Source: Mesobacillus maritimus (lineage in GTDB: Bacteria > Bacillota > Bacilli > Bacillales > Cytobacillaceae). Taken from it: a stretch of DNA of 64,000 nt. The notes beneath the pieces were generated by a model. That model was not told the DNA's origin, searched no databases, and worked only from the letters and a program-made list of their open reading frames with translations. The first letter of the stretch is position 1, and every line of letters begins with the position of its first letter. Positions 32,768 through 42,807 of this stretch are shown in pieces. Both the position numbers and the translations under genes were made by a program. The stretch lies in the NCBI RefSeq assembly GCF_023715205.1, contig NZ_JAMBNR010000017.1, positions 1 through 64,000 of the forward strand. The letters are read 5' to 3'.

Positions 32768-32811
32768 GGGTGCCCAGAAGTAAAATTCTTTTGGACAGCC
32801 TTTTTTTTGTT
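32768..32811 (+). terminator. Terminator after dnaB
   Basis: An imperfect long stem (GGGTGCCCAGAAG with CTTTTGGACAGCC) is followed by eight T. Confidence 0.8.
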
Positions 32812-32891
32812 TTTGGTGGTGAAAATTACGAGGGAGAAAACGGTATAGCGGTTTAGAGGCTAAGGGCTGTAACCTAGATACATAAAAATTG

Positions 32892-32996
32892 TTAGTAAAT
32901 CAGGTAATTTGCTACTCGGGATAATTTAGTTCGTATATTGGTGGGAGTAATGCTTTTAGTAAAAATTTTAGTAAAAACATTGAAATACATTACTAA
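32892..32996. promoter_or_regulatory. Candidate GalR operator region of the gal operon
   Basis: TTAGTAA occurs at 32892-32898, 32956-32962 and 32968-32974, and its inverse TTACTAA at 32990-32996, all within 160 bp of the galK start. TTTTAGTAAAA-like half-sites resemble operators of Firmicute GalR/LacI regulators. The region also must hold the galK promoter. Confidence 0.4.
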
Positions 32997-33051
32997 TGAA
33001 TATAAACTGTTTTATATAAAGCAGTTTATTACGTCGTGGGAGGCTACACGG

Positions 33052-34236
33052 ATGCAACTCAGTCAACTTTCAGATAAATTTAGAGCAGTATTTAACGAAA
33101 GCGATTACAGAACCTTTTTTGCGCCAGGGAGGATCAATTTAATAGGTGAGCACACTGATTACAACGGTGGTCACGTTTTTCCTGCTTCCATTACGAAGGG
33201 AACTTTCGCGTTAGCAAGAAAGCGTGATGATCAGAAAATTAGAATGTATTCCATGAACTTCGAACAGGTTGGTGTGATCGAATTTGAATTGAACAACCTT
33301 GAGTACGATAAGCAACACGATTGGGCTAATTATCCGAAGGGAATGCTTCGTTACCTTTGTGAAAAAGGATATGACATTCAAACAGGAGTAGATGTCCTAT
33401 ACTACGGCAATATTCCGAACGGCGCGGGGTTGTCATCATCTGCCTCCATTGAACTTGTTTCAGGGGTTTTGTTTAAAAAATTATTTAACCTCACTATTGA
33501 CCGAGTTGAGTTGGTGAAGATTGGTCAACTAGTTGAGAATAAGTTTATTGGTGTGAATAGTGGGATTATGGACCAATTCGCAATCGGCATGGGGAAAGAA
33601 AACTCCGGAATTTTACTTAATTGTGATACATTGGCGTATGAATACGCACCGCTCGATCTTGATGAGCATTTCATTCTAATCATGAACACAAACAAACGCA
33701 GAGAGCTTGCTGATTCGAAATACAATGAGCGCCGTAGTGAATGTGAACAGGCCTTAAAGCAATTGCAACAGAAGTTAGATATAAAAGCATTAGGTAATAT
33801 GTCAACTACGCAATTTGAACAACACAAACATCTTATTACGAATGAAATTTTGCAAAAACGTGCCAAACATGCTGTGTATGAAAATGAAAGAACACTTCAG
33901 GCGTTAGTGGCATTAAAAAGTGGAAATCTAGCGGAATTTGGTCGCCTGCTAAATGCTTCTCACACTTCACTACGTAATGATTATGAAGTGACGGGGATTG
34001 AGCTTGATACGCTAGTGGAGGCTGCTTGGGCACAAGAGGGTGTCCTTGGTGCCCGTATGACAGGAGCCGGATTTGGTGGCTGCGCCATTGCGTTTGTTGA
34101 AAAAAACAAAGCACCAAAAATCATCAAGGCAATTGAAGAAATTTATGAAAAAACTATGGGTTACAAAGCTTCCTTCTATGAGGTGAGCATTGGCGATGGT
34201 GCAAAAGAATGGGACGGGGGACCTCCCACTGTCTAA
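33052..34236 (+). CDS. galK: Galactokinase
   Basis: GHMP-family kinase that phosphorylates galactose at C1, the first step of the Leloir pathway. The galactokinase signature PGRINLIGEHTDYNGG is near residue 24, the ATP-binding motif GAGLSSSASIE follows, and the C-terminal motif is GARMTGAGFGGCAIAFV. The start is ATG 33052 (MQLSQLSDKF, 394 aa), preceded by GTGGGAGG; an in-frame upstream extension of 38 residues does not fit the family. It leads the galK-galE-galT-galR cluster, with 18 bp to galE. Confidence 0.95.
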   Translation: MQLSQLSDKFRAVFNESDYRTFFAPGRINLIGEHTDYNGGHVFPASITKGTFALARKRDDQKIRMYSMNFEQVGVIEFELNNLEYDKQHDWANYPKGMLRYLCEKGYDIQTGVDVLYYGNIPNGAGLSSSASIELVSGVLFKKLFNLTIDRVELVKIGQLVENKFIGVNSGIMDQFAIGMGKENSGILLNCDTLAYEYAPLDLDEHFILIMNTNKRRELADSKYNERRSECEQALKQLQQKLDIKALGNMSTTQFEQHKHLITNEILQKRAKHAVYENERTLQALVALKSGNLAEFGRLLNASHTSLRNDYEVTGIELDTLVEAAWAQEGVLGARMTGAGFGGCAIAFVEKNKAPKIIKAIEEIYEKTMGYKASFYEVSIGDGAKEWDGGPPTV

Positions 34237-34254
34237 CAATAAGGAGCGGTTGAA

Positions 34255-35244
34255 ATGAGTATTTTAGTTTTAGGTGGGGCAGGTTATATTGGTTCTCATG
34301 CAGTTTATCAGCTAATTGATGCAAATGAGGAGGTTGTGGTTGTTGACAATCTTCAGACAGGTCACCAAAAGGCTGTACACCCAAAAGCGAAATTCTATAA
34401 GGGTGACATCCGTGACCGCGCCTTTTTACAAGCTGTTTTTGAAAAAGAAACAATAGACGCAGTGATTCATTTCGCGGCAAATTCACTTGTCGGAGAATCC
34501 ATGATTGATCCATTAAAATACTACGACAACAATGTATATGGAACACAGGTTGTGCTTGAGACAATGAAAAATAACAATGTGAAATACATTGTCTTCTCAT
34601 CAACGGCGGCAACATATGGTGAGCCAAAGCAAGTGCCTATTACAGAAGATATGCCAACAGTGCCAACGAACACATATGGTGAAACAAAACTGACGATGGA
34701 AAAAATGATGAAATGGTCAGAAATGGCGCATAACATTAAATTCGTATCGTTACGATATTTTAATGTTGCTGGTGCACGTGCAACAGGTGAAATTGGGGAA
34801 GACCATGATCCTGAAACACACTTAATTCCAGTTGTTTTACAAACGGCCCTTGGGAAGAGAGAGTTCATTACAGTCTTCGGTGAGGACTACGATACGCCAG
34901 ATGGCACATGTATCCGCGATTATATCCATGTTGAGGATCTAATTCACGCGCATCTCCTTGCTCTAAATTACCTTAAAAATGGCGGTTCAAGTAACTTTTT
35001 TAACCTTGGAAGCAATAGTGGTTTTTCAGTCAAAGAGATGATTGAGGCAGCAAAAGCGGTGACAGAACGTGATATCCCGGTGAAGATTGGTGAACGTCGA
35101 GCAGGGGACCCTAGTATTTTAATTGCCTCATCAGGTAAAGCAAAGGAAGTATTAGGATGGGAGCCCAAACGTACGTCTATACAAGAAATTATGAAGGATG
35201 CGTGGAACTGGCATGTAAACCACCCAAATGGGTACGAAAGCTGA
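34255..35244 (+). CDS. galE: UDP-glucose 4-epimerase
   Basis: Interconverts UDP-galactose and UDP-glucose with bound NAD. The Rossmann motif GGAGYIGSHAVYQL lies at residues 7-20, the catalytic Ser/Tyr region is STAATYGEP and NTYGETKLTMEK (YxxxK), and RYFNVAGA follows. It is 329 aa with AAGGAGCGG before the ATG. It sits between galK and galT, 11 bp before galT. Confidence 0.95.
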   Translation: MSILVLGGAGYIGSHAVYQLIDANEEVVVVDNLQTGHQKAVHPKAKFYKGDIRDRAFLQAVFEKETIDAVIHFAANSLVGESMIDPLKYYDNNVYGTQVVLETMKNNNVKYIVFSSTAATYGEPKQVPITEDMPTVPTNTYGETKLTMEKMMKWSEMAHNIKFVSLRYFNVAGARATGEIGEDHDPETHLIPVVLQTALGKREFITVFGEDYDTPDGTCIRDYIHVEDLIHAHLLALNYLKNGGSSNFFNLGSNSGFSVKEMIEAAKAVTERDIPVKIGERRAGDPSILIASSGKAKEVLGWEPKRTSIQEIMKDAWNWHVNHPNGYES

Positions 35245-35255
35245 AGGGGGATAAC

Positions 35256-36743
35256 ATGAATATTTATGAAACCGTACAACAGCTAACAGAAAAAGCTGTC
35301 ACAGTGGGACTGATTCAACTAGAAGACCGTATTTATGTGCGAAATCAGATCCTTTCCTTGCTCAATCTCGAGGGCTTTTCATTAACCAATCAAGTTTCAA
35401 CCGATAAGGACATTCCTACCTTACTTGAAGAACTAATTGAGTATGCATGTGAACACGGAGTAATCGAGGACTATTTTGATGCGAAGGAGATACTCGGTAG
35501 TAAACTCATGAACACAATGATGCCACTACCTTCTGCTGTTACACGTCATTTTTACGATCTATATAAGAAGGACCCAGCTACTGCAACAAACTATTTCTAT
35601 GAGCTTAGTAAAAATAGCAATTATATTCAAATGAAGCGAATTGAAAAGAACATTGAATACAAAGTTGAGACGGAGTATGGCCAGCTTGATATCACAATCA
35701 ATTTATCAAAGCCTGAAAAGGACCCTAAACAAATTGCATTGGAAAAAGAAATGAAAACTACTAATTCTACTTATCCAAAGTGCTTGCTATGTGTAGAAAA
35801 TGAAGGGTATGCGGGCAGAATTGGTCACCCAGCTCGCTCTAACCACCGAATCATCCCCGTTCCGCTTGAGGATGAAACTTGGTATTTGCAGTACTCACCA
35901 TATGTGTATTACAACGAACATTGTATCCTGCTGTGTGAAAAGCATCGTGATATGAAAATAAGCAAAGACACGTTTATACGCTTACTAGGTTTTGTTGAAA
36001 GGTTCCCGCACTATTTTATTGGCTCAAACGCAGATCTCCCAATCGTTGGGGGCTCCATCTTAACTCATGATCATTACCAGGGGGGGAACTATGAATTTGC
36101 GATGGCAAAGGCGGAAGATGAGATCACCTTTGCATGTGACCGTTTTGCAAACGTTGAATTCAGTACTGTAAAATGGCCAATGTCCGTTCTTCGCTTAAAA
36201 AGCAAAGATAAGGAAGAGCTAATTGAAGCAGGGGACCATATTTTACAAGCCTGGAGACAGTATAGTGATCCTGGAGTTGACATTCTTGCTTTTACCGGTG
36301 AGACGCCGCATAACACGATTACACCAATTGCGCGAAAAAGAAATGGCAAATACGAGCTGGACCTTGTGCTTCGAAACAATCGAACGAATGACGAGCATTC
36401 ATTAGGTATTTTCCATCCTCATGCAGATGTACACCATATCAAAAAGGAAAACATCGGTTTAATTGAAGTGATGGGGTTAGCTGTTTTACCAGCACGACTA
36501 GAAATGGAACTAGGGGAAATTGTAAGATACCTAATAGGGGAGCAGAATGCAATTAACCCCATTCATCAGTCATGGGCTGACGAACTAAAATCATGCAACC
36601 CAACAAAAGAAAACGTTCAGGATCTTGTAAAGACTGAAGTGGGGAAGAAATTCATGCGTGTATTAGAGGACGCTGGTGTGTATAAGCGTAATGAAGCGGG
36701 ACAAGCAGGGTTTAGAAGATTTATAGAGCATATTAAAAGTTAA
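35256..36743 (+). CDS. galT: UDP-glucose-hexose-1-phosphate uridylyltransferase (class II)
   Basis: Transfers UMP from UDP-glucose to galactose-1-phosphate. This is the Firmicute class II type: the N and C domains are marked by YPKCLLCVENEGYAGRIGHPARSNHR near residue 175 and LTHDHYQGGNYEFAM near residue 270. The start is ATG 35256 (MNIYETVQQL, 495 aa) with AAGGGGG upstream; it begins 11 bp after galE. Confidence 0.94.
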   Translation: MNIYETVQQLTEKAVTVGLIQLEDRIYVRNQILSLLNLEGFSLTNQVSTDKDIPTLLEELIEYACEHGVIEDYFDAKEILGSKLMNTMMPLPSAVTRHFYDLYKKDPATATNYFYELSKNSNYIQMKRIEKNIEYKVETEYGQLDITINLSKPEKDPKQIALEKEMKTTNSTYPKCLLCVENEGYAGRIGHPARSNHRIIPVPLEDETWYLQYSPYVYYNEHCILLCEKHRDMKISKDTFIRLLGFVERFPHYFIGSNADLPIVGGSILTHDHYQGGNYEFAMAKAEDEITFACDRFANVEFSTVKWPMSVLRLKSKDKEELIEAGDHILQAWRQYSDPGVDILAFTGETPHNTITPIARKRNGKYELDLVLRNNRTNDEHSLGIFHPHADVHHIKKENIGLIEVMGLAVLPARLEMELGEIVRYLIGEQNAINPIHQSWADELKSCNPTKENVQDLVKTEVGKKFMRVLEDAGVYKRNEAGQAGFRRFIEHIKS

Positions 36744-36821
36744 GAATTAAATAGGAGAATTCCGTACTCGTTTTAGAAAAGAAACAAATAGTTTAAGTGC
36801 GATGGCACTGAAAGGAAGTGA

Positions 36822-37811
<990 letters not shown>

Positions 37812-37826
37812 ATGGAGAAACAGTTG

Positions 37827-37862
37827 GGCGCATGAAAAAATTCATGCGCCTCTCTTTTTTCT
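37827..37862 (+). terminator. Terminator of the gal cluster
   Basis: GGCGCATGAA / TTCATGCGCC with an AAAA loop, then TCTCTTTTTT. Confidence 0.92.
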
Positions 37863-37878
37863 TTTGCGCTTTGCTCAA

Positions 37879-38000
37879 GGCACTTTTCTCAAAGATTGTT
37901 GCTTATTATAAGGAAATATAAAATGAATTGGCTAGATTCCATTCCAAAGTTTTGTTTACAAGGTTTTAGGATTTTAAAAACAAACTTCACGAAAACAGCC
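37879..38000 (-). mobile_element. MITE-like element, copy C
   Basis: On the minus strand it starts GGCTGTTTTCGTG, continues to TTAAAATCCTAAAACC, and ends TTTGAGAAAAGTGCC: the same ends as copies A and B with a shorter interior (122 bp). No direct repeat of flanking bases is seen, so it may be an old insertion or a rearranged copy. It lies between the galR terminator and the purA promoter region. Confidence 0.6.
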
Positions 38001-38103
38001 TTTTCTTTTCAGGAAAAATAATTTTTATAAGAGCAATTGATAATAGAATCTTTACTTATCGGGGAAACTATAATGTGAACATATTAATCGATTTTATTTA
38101 AAA

Positions 38104-38111
38104 ATGTTCGT
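38104..38111. promoter_or_regulatory. PurBox-like motif upstream of purA
   Basis: ATGTTCGT at 38104-38111 resembles half of a PurR PurBox pair. A partner GTGAACAT lies at 38075-38082, but the spacing (25 bp between GAAC and GTTC) is larger than the 16-17 bp usual in B. subtilis. Confidence 0.3.
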
Positions 38112-38207
38112 ATTTTAATGGAATTTTACGGATAAAACTGTTAAAATTGACTTAATTGGTTAGTAAACAGGAACTTTTACATAATATTATTGGAGGTGCT
38201 TTCGGAA

Positions 38208-39500
38208 ATGTCATCAGTTGTTGTAGTCGGAACGCAATGGGGAGACGAAGGAAAGGGAAAGATTACAGACTTCCTATCAGAGAATGCTGAGGTAGTTGCC
38301 CGTTATCAAGGTGGAAATAATGCAGGACATACAATTAAATTTAATGGTGAAACATATAAGCTGCACTTAATCCCATCTGGTATCTTTTATAAAGATAAAG
38401 TTTGCGTCATTGGAAACGGAATGGTTGTCGATCCGAAAGCGCTAGTACAAGAACTAGCATACCTCCACGACAAAGGGGTTTCGACGGAAAACCTTCGAGT
38501 TTCAAATCGAGCACATGTCATTTTGCCTTATCACTTAAAGCAAGATGAAGTGGAAGAGGCAAGAAAAGGTGCTAATAAAATTGGAACGACGAAAAAGGGG
38601 ATTGGACCTGCTTACATGGATAAAGCAGCGCGTATTGGGATACGGATGGCCGATCTTCTTGATCGAGAAGTATTTGAAGAGAAACTCAGACGAAATTTAG
38701 AAGAAAAGAATCGTTTGTTTGAAAGAATGTACGAAACTGAAGGGTTCAAAATAGAAGATATTTTCGAAGAGTATTATCAATACGGTCAACAGGTTGCAAA
38801 GTATGTATGCGATACTTCGGTTGTTTTAAATGATGGGCTAGATGAAGGTCGACGTGTCTTGTTTGAAGGGGCACAAGGGGTTATGCTGGATATTGACCAA
38901 GGGACCTATCCATTTGTTACATCCTCTAACCCTGTGGCAGGAGGGGTAACCATTGGGTCTGGTGTAGGCCCAAGTAAAATTAATCATGTAGTAGGTGTCT
39001 GTAAAGCTTATACGACTCGAGTCGGGGATGGACCATTTCCAACAGAGTTAGACAATGAGATTGGCCATCAAATTCGTGAAGTGGGGCGTGAATATGGAAC
39101 AACTACGGGAAGAGCACGCCGTGTTGGTTGGTTTGATAGTGTTGTTGTCCGTCATGCCCGGCGCGTTAGTGGTTTAACAGACTTGTCTCTTAACTCCATT
39201 GATGTTTTAACCGGCATTGATACATTAAAAATTTGTGTTGCATACCGTTATAACGGAAAAGTGATGGAGGAATTTCCAGCGAGCCTGAAAGTTCTTGCTG
39301 AGTGTGAACCAGTTTACGAAGAACTCCCAGGTTGGAAGGAAGATATCACTGGTTGCAAAACATTGAGTGAATTACCTGAAAACGCTAGACATTATGTTGA
39401 ACGGGTTTCACAGTTAACGGGAATTCCGTTATCAATTTTCTCGGTGGGACCAGATCGGAATCAAACAAATGTCGTGCGTAGTCCTTGGAGACAGATTTAA
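38208..39500 (+). CDS. purA: Adenylosuccinate synthetase
   Basis: GTP-dependent conversion of IMP and aspartate to adenylosuccinate, the first committed step of AMP synthesis. It starts [18 protein letters not shown], the family P-loop and catalytic Asp region, and contains [22 protein letters not shown] and [13 protein letters not shown]. It is 430 aa, identical in length to B. subtilis PurA. The ATG at 38208 follows TTGGAGGTG. It is transcribed alone and followed by a terminator. Confidence 0.98.
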   Translation: MSSVVVVGTQWGDEGKGKITDFLSENAEVVARYQGGNNAGHTIKFNGETYKLHLIPSGIFYKDKVCVIGNGMVVDPKALVQELAYLHDKGVSTENLRVSNRAHVILPYHLKQDEVEEARKGANKIGTTKKGIGPAYMDKAARIGIRMADLLDREVFEEKLRRNLEEKNRLFERMYETEGFKIEDIFEEYYQYGQQVAKYVCDTSVVLNDGLDEGRRVLFEGAQGVMLDIDQGTYPFVTSSNPVAGGVTIGSGVGPSKINHVVGVCKAYTTRVGDGPFPTELDNEIGHQIREVGREYGTTTGRARRVGWFDSVVVRHARRVSGLTDLSLNSIDVLTGIDTLKICVAYRYNGKVMEEFPASLKVLAECEPVYEELPGWKEDITGCKTLSELPENARHYVERVSQLTGIPLSIFSVGPDRNQTNVVRSPWRQI

Positions 39501-39517
39501 TCCGAATATGAAAAAAT

Positions 39518-39545
39518 GGCCTCCTATCTTGGAGGTCTTTTTTTG
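39518..39545 (+). terminator. Terminator after purA
   Basis: GGCCTCC / GGAGGTC with a six-base loop, then eight T. Confidence 0.88.
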
Positions 39546-39676
39546 TTTATAGCGGCAAGGTAAAAGGCCTTTAAAAAAGTTTTTAAAAAAACATGTACAA
39601 AGGTTAATCACTATGTTAATATAAAAAAGTCGTTCAAGGACGACGAAAATTGTCGAATTATGACAAGTTATAATGA

Positions 39677-39752
39677 GAGCCATTAGCTCAGTTGGTAGAG
39701 CATCTGACTTTTAATCAGAGGGTCGAAGGTTCGAGTCCTTCATGGCTCACCA
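39677..39752 (+). tRNA. tRNA-Lys (UUU), CCA encoded
   Basis: A 76-nt cloverleaf: acceptor GAGCCAT / ATGGCTC, anticodon loop CTTTTAA (anticodon TTT), T arm with GTTCGAGTC, and an encoded CCA at 39750-39752. It is the first of three clustered tRNA genes. Confidence 0.97.
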
Positions 39753-39763
39753 TTTCTTTAACT

Positions 39764-39835
39764 GGCCCGTTGGTCAAGCGGTTAAGACACCGCCCTTTCA
39801 CGGCGGTAACACGGGTTCGAATCCCGTACGGGTCA
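39764..39835 (+). tRNA. tRNA-Glu (UUC)
   Basis: A 72-nt cloverleaf: acceptor GGCCCGT / ACGGGTC, anticodon loop CTTTCAC (anticodon TTC), T loop GTTCGAATC. The terminal CCA is not encoded, unlike in its neighbour. Confidence 0.96.
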
Positions 39836-39864
39836 CTTTACATATTAAATTCTGCTTGTTGTTT

Positions 39865-39937
39865 GGCTCAGTAGCTCAGTCGGTAGAGCAATGGACTGAA
39901 AATCCATGTGTCGGCGGTTCGATTCCGTCCTGAGCCA
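39865..39937 (+). tRNA. tRNA-Phe (GAA)
   Basis: A 73-nt cloverleaf: acceptor GGCTCAG / CTGAGCC, anticodon loop CTGAAAA (anticodon GAA), T loop GTTCGATTC. CCA is not encoded. Confidence 0.96.
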
Positions 39938-39945
39938 TTAAAAAA

Positions 39946-39979
39946 GGGAGCGTGTAGATAGCTACACGTTCCTTTTTTT
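39946..39979 (+). terminator. Terminator of the tRNA cluster
   Basis: GGGAGCGTGTAG / CTACACGTTCC with an ATAG loop and seven T. Confidence 0.92.
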
Positions 39980-40407
39980 GTTTATTTTTATGGTTTAAGG
40001 AAGTTTTTTAGGCGACTGTACCTGTAAGGGGGCAACGCTTCGCTACTTGAAAAGTGGCAAAGCCTGCAAAAATCTCCTTAATTGTTGTTTAGATTACAGA
40101 AATGTTACAGAAGATAAATGTGGCCTATTTTTACTATTTTAGTAATGTAAAAGAACATGTTCTGCAAAGCGGTGGTCGAGGGATCCTTTATTTTTCAAGG
40201 TTTTGACATCGCTTTGGAGAGAAAGACTTACTAGTCAAGGTGCAGAAAAAACCCGTTGTATTGTAGTAAAATGTCAGTTATTATACATTTTTGTTACATT
40301 ATGAAATCAAATAATCTTTTTTTTACCAAATATGGTACCCTTAAAAAGGTGATTTACTAGAATTATAAACTATGGTACTAGTTCTTATGTACCTGCAGGA
40401 GGATATC
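39980..40407. other. Gap upstream of the M23 peptidase gene
   Basis: No gene is supported. It holds a WalR box (40093-40109), an imperfect long-range pairing between CAAAGCG (about 40174) and CGCTTTG (about 40210) that may form a structured leader, and a possible promoter TTGTAG-17-TACATT near 40256-40284. Confidence 0.55.
40093..40109 (-). promoter_or_regulatory. WalR binding site
   Basis: On the minus strand TGTAAC-ATTTC-TGTAAT fits the WalR consensus TGTWAH-N5-TGTWAH at every defined position. It lies about 300 bp upstream of a cell-wall peptidase gene, and the walR gene itself is 2 kb downstream. Confidence 0.65.
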
Positions 40408-41877
40408 ATGGCAAAGAGAGGAACGACATTACTAGGGTTTATGCGAAAAGGAATACCAGTAATGAAAAATACAATCGTAGCCGCAATAATCGGAACTGCG
40501 CTTACATTCGGAACAGGAAATGCAATGGCTACTTCAAATCCAGAATTAACGACATTCTATCATGTATACATACAAGATGAATTCATTGGAACAGTAGCGG
40601 ATCAGCAAGAAGTCGAAAAAGTCATTGAAGAAAAACTAAATAAATTTAAAGAAAAATATAAAGAGATTGAGTTAGATGCTTCATCAGAAATAGCTTTCAT
40701 TCCAGAGCAAACTTTCTTAGCGGAAGTTTCCCTTAATACTGAGGAAGTATTAGAGAAAGTAGAAGAAAAAATGGAAATTCAGGCTAATGCTTCTGCATTG
40801 ATCATTGATGAAAAGGAAGTTGCTTATGTAAGCAATCAGGATTCTGCTGAGAACGTCATCAATGAATTATTATTACAACATATGAGTGAAGAAGAATTGG
40901 CTGAGTATAACCAAAGACAGGCTATGCCTAATGAATCTTTACCACAATTAAAAGAAGATCAAACCCGAATTTTAGATGCTAAACTGTCAGAAGAAGTGGT
41001 TGTTAAAGAAGCAAAGGTAAATCCTGAGGAAGTTTTATCTATTGAAGATGCTGTTCAGCTTTTTAATAAAGGTACGTTAGAAGAAAAGAAATATAAAGTG
41101 AAATCAGGAGATGTTCTTGGAAGCATTGCAACAGATCATGATTTAAATTTAAAACAATTAGTCTCACTTAACCCTAAACTTGGTGAAGATACCCTTATCA
41201 AACCAGGTATGGAACTGATTGTAACGTATCAGAAACCATTAGCGGTCGTGGAAATTACGAAAGAGGTATATCAAACCGAAACAGTTTCCCACGAAAAGAA
41301 AGTCGTGGAAGACGATTCGATGTTTAAGGGAGATACAAAAGTTAAACAAGAAGGAAAAGATGGAAAAAAAGGTGTAACGTATTCCATAACAGAAAAAAAT
41401 GGCGAAGTTGTCGATAAGCAGGCTATTGAAACAAAGGTTCTAGAAGAGCCGGTAGAGGAAATAGTGATTAAAGGAACCAAAGTAGTTCCATCCCGAGGAA
41501 CTGGTGATTTCGTTTGGCCAACAAACGGCGGCTACGTTTCTAGTAATATGGGCTACCGTTGGGGAAGCTTCCATAAAGGAATGGATATTGCGAGGCCAAG
41601 TGAACGCTCCATTAAGACGATTGATAATGGCGTAGTCGTTTCAGCAGGCAATCAAAATGACGGATATGGAAATAAAGTCATTATTGACCATCAAAATGGG
41701 TATCGCACATTGTATGCACACCTTAATTCCATCTCCGTTAAAGCTGGACAAACAGTGGCTAAAGGTTCTAAAATTGGAGTAATGGGTTCTACTGGAGACT
41801 CAACAGGAGTTCATCTTCATATTGAAGTTCGCAAAAATGGCAAAGTGGTTGATCCTCGGTCAGTGCTTAGCCGTTAA
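40408..41877 (+). CDS. Secreted M23 peptidase with LysM and G5 domains
   Basis: A 489-aa exported cell-wall endopeptidase. A signal peptide lies near residues 20-45 (VAAIIGTALTFGTGNAMA), then a long acidic helical region, a LysM domain (YKVKSGDVLGSIATDHDLN), a G5 domain, and a C-terminal LytM/M23 domain with zinc ligands in H389-x3-D393 and HLHIE. Such enzymes cut peptide cross-links. The start is ATG 40408 with CAGGAGGATATC upstream. A perfect WalR box upstream and the adjacent wal operon suggest WalRK control. In B. subtilis no such gene precedes walR, by my recollection. Confidence 0.9.
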   Translation: MAKRGTTLLGFMRKGIPVMKNTIVAAIIGTALTFGTGNAMATSNPELTTFYHVYIQDEFIGTVADQQEVEKVIEEKLNKFKEKYKEIELDASSEIAFIPEQTFLAEVSLNTEEVLEKVEEKMEIQANASALIIDEKEVAYVSNQDSAENVINELLLQHMSEEELAEYNQRQAMPNESLPQLKEDQTRILDAKLSEEVVVKEAKVNPEEVLSIEDAVQLFNKGTLEEKKYKVKSGDVLGSIATDHDLNLKQLVSLNPKLGEDTLIKPGMELIVTYQKPLAVVEITKEVYQTETVSHEKKVVEDDSMFKGDTKVKQEGKDGKKGVTYSITEKNGEVVDKQAIETKVLEEPVEEIVIKGTKVVPSRGTGDFVWPTNGGYVSSNMGYRWGSFHKGMDIARPSERSIKTIDNGVVVSAGNQNDGYGNKVIIDHQNGYRTLYAHLNSISVKAGQTVAKGSKIGVMGSTGDSTGVHLHIEVRKNGKVVDPRSVLSR

Positions 41878-41884
41878 TATAATA

Positions 41885-41920
41885 GGAAAAAAGTCTCTAG
41901 AACGGCTAGAGGCTTTTTCC
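41885..41920 (+). terminator. Terminator after the M23 peptidase gene
   Basis: GGAAAAAAGTCTCTAG and CTAGAGGCTTTTTCC form a long stem with an AACGG loop. Confidence 0.85.
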
Positions 41921-42084
41921 TATTATTGGCCTATTTTCCACGGATGTTTTGCATAACCTATGCTAGATGAATTTAGTTTTTCGTTAGAATACAGTAAAAT
42001 AGATAAGATAGAACATTTTTATGAAAACGAAAAATGTAAGTTTAAAATGAAATAGACTATAGAAGGACGAAAAGGAGAATAGAG

Positions 42085-42798
42085 ATGATGGAAAAAAAGA
42101 TCCTTGTTGTCGATGATGAAAAGCCGATTGCAGATATTTTACAATTCAATTTAAAAAAAGAAGGTTATGAAGTTTATTGTGCTTATGATGGAAATACAGC
42201 CCTAGAGATGGTAGAAGAGATTCAGCCTGATATCATTTTACTGGACATCATGCTGCCTTTAAAAGATGGAATGGAAGTATGCCGTGAAGTCCGAAAAAAA
42301 TATGAAATGCCGATTATTATGCTTACAGCCAAAGACTCTGAAATTGATAAGGTCCTTGGTCTGGAGCTAGGTGCAGATGATTATGTGACCAAGCCATTTA
42401 GTACGCGTGAATTAATTGCCAGAGTGAAAGCGAACCTACGCCGACACCAGCAAATTGCTGCACGCGTAGAGGAAGAAGAGCAGACAAACGAAATAACGGT
42501 TGGTTCATTAACGATTCACCCAGATGCATATGTTGTCTCCAAGCGTGGGGAAACAATCGAGCTCACACATCGTGAATTTGAACTGCTCCATTATTTGGCG
42601 AAACATATTGGACAAGTCATGACGAGAGAACATTTGCTTCAGACTGTTTGGGGATATGATTATTATGGTGATGTCCGTACAGTCGATGTCACAGTGCGTC
42701 GCCTACGTGAAAAGATAGAGGATAATCCTAGTCATCCTACGTGGATTGTAACCCGTAGAGGAGTTGGCTATTACCTAAGAAACTCTGAACAGGAGTAA
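42085..42798 (+). CDS. walR: Essential response regulator WalR
   Basis: OmpR-type regulator of cell-wall metabolism genes. The receiver domain has Asp54 (LLDIMLP) as phosphoacceptor, TAKD and the Lys in VTKPFS; the winged-helix DNA-binding domain has [23 protein letters not shown] and [13 protein letters not shown]. It is 237 aa, starting with two Met codons (42085 and 42088), and shares a long nearly invariant C terminus with B. subtilis YycF. walK follows 9 bp later, making the walRKHIJ operon. Confidence 0.97.
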   Translation: MMEKKILVVDDEKPIADILQFNLKKEGYEVYCAYDGNTALEMVEEIQPDIILLDIMLPLKDGMEVCREVRKKYEMPIIMLTAKDSEIDKVLGLELGADDYVTKPFSTRELIARVKANLRRHQQIAARVEEEEQTNEITVGSLTIHPDAYVVSKRGETIELTHREFELLHYLAKHIGQVMTREHLLQTVWGYDYYGDVRTVDVTVRRLREKIEDNPSHPTWIVTRRGVGYYLRNSEQE

Positions 42799-42807
42799 AT
42801 AAGGTTC

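Noticed and set aside
37871-38008. Target duplication around MITE copy C
   Set aside because: The flanks TTGCTCAA and TTTTCTTT do not match, so no duplication is claimed for this copy.
39649-39658. TTGTCGAA upstream of the tRNA cluster as a Spo0A box
   Set aside because: An isolated 8-mer without a reason for Spo0A control of tRNA genes; likely chance.
40160-40240. Possible ydaO-type (c-di-AMP) riboswitch upstream of the M23 peptidase
   Set aside because: Such riboswitches often precede cell-wall hydrolase genes, but I could not find the conserved core here.
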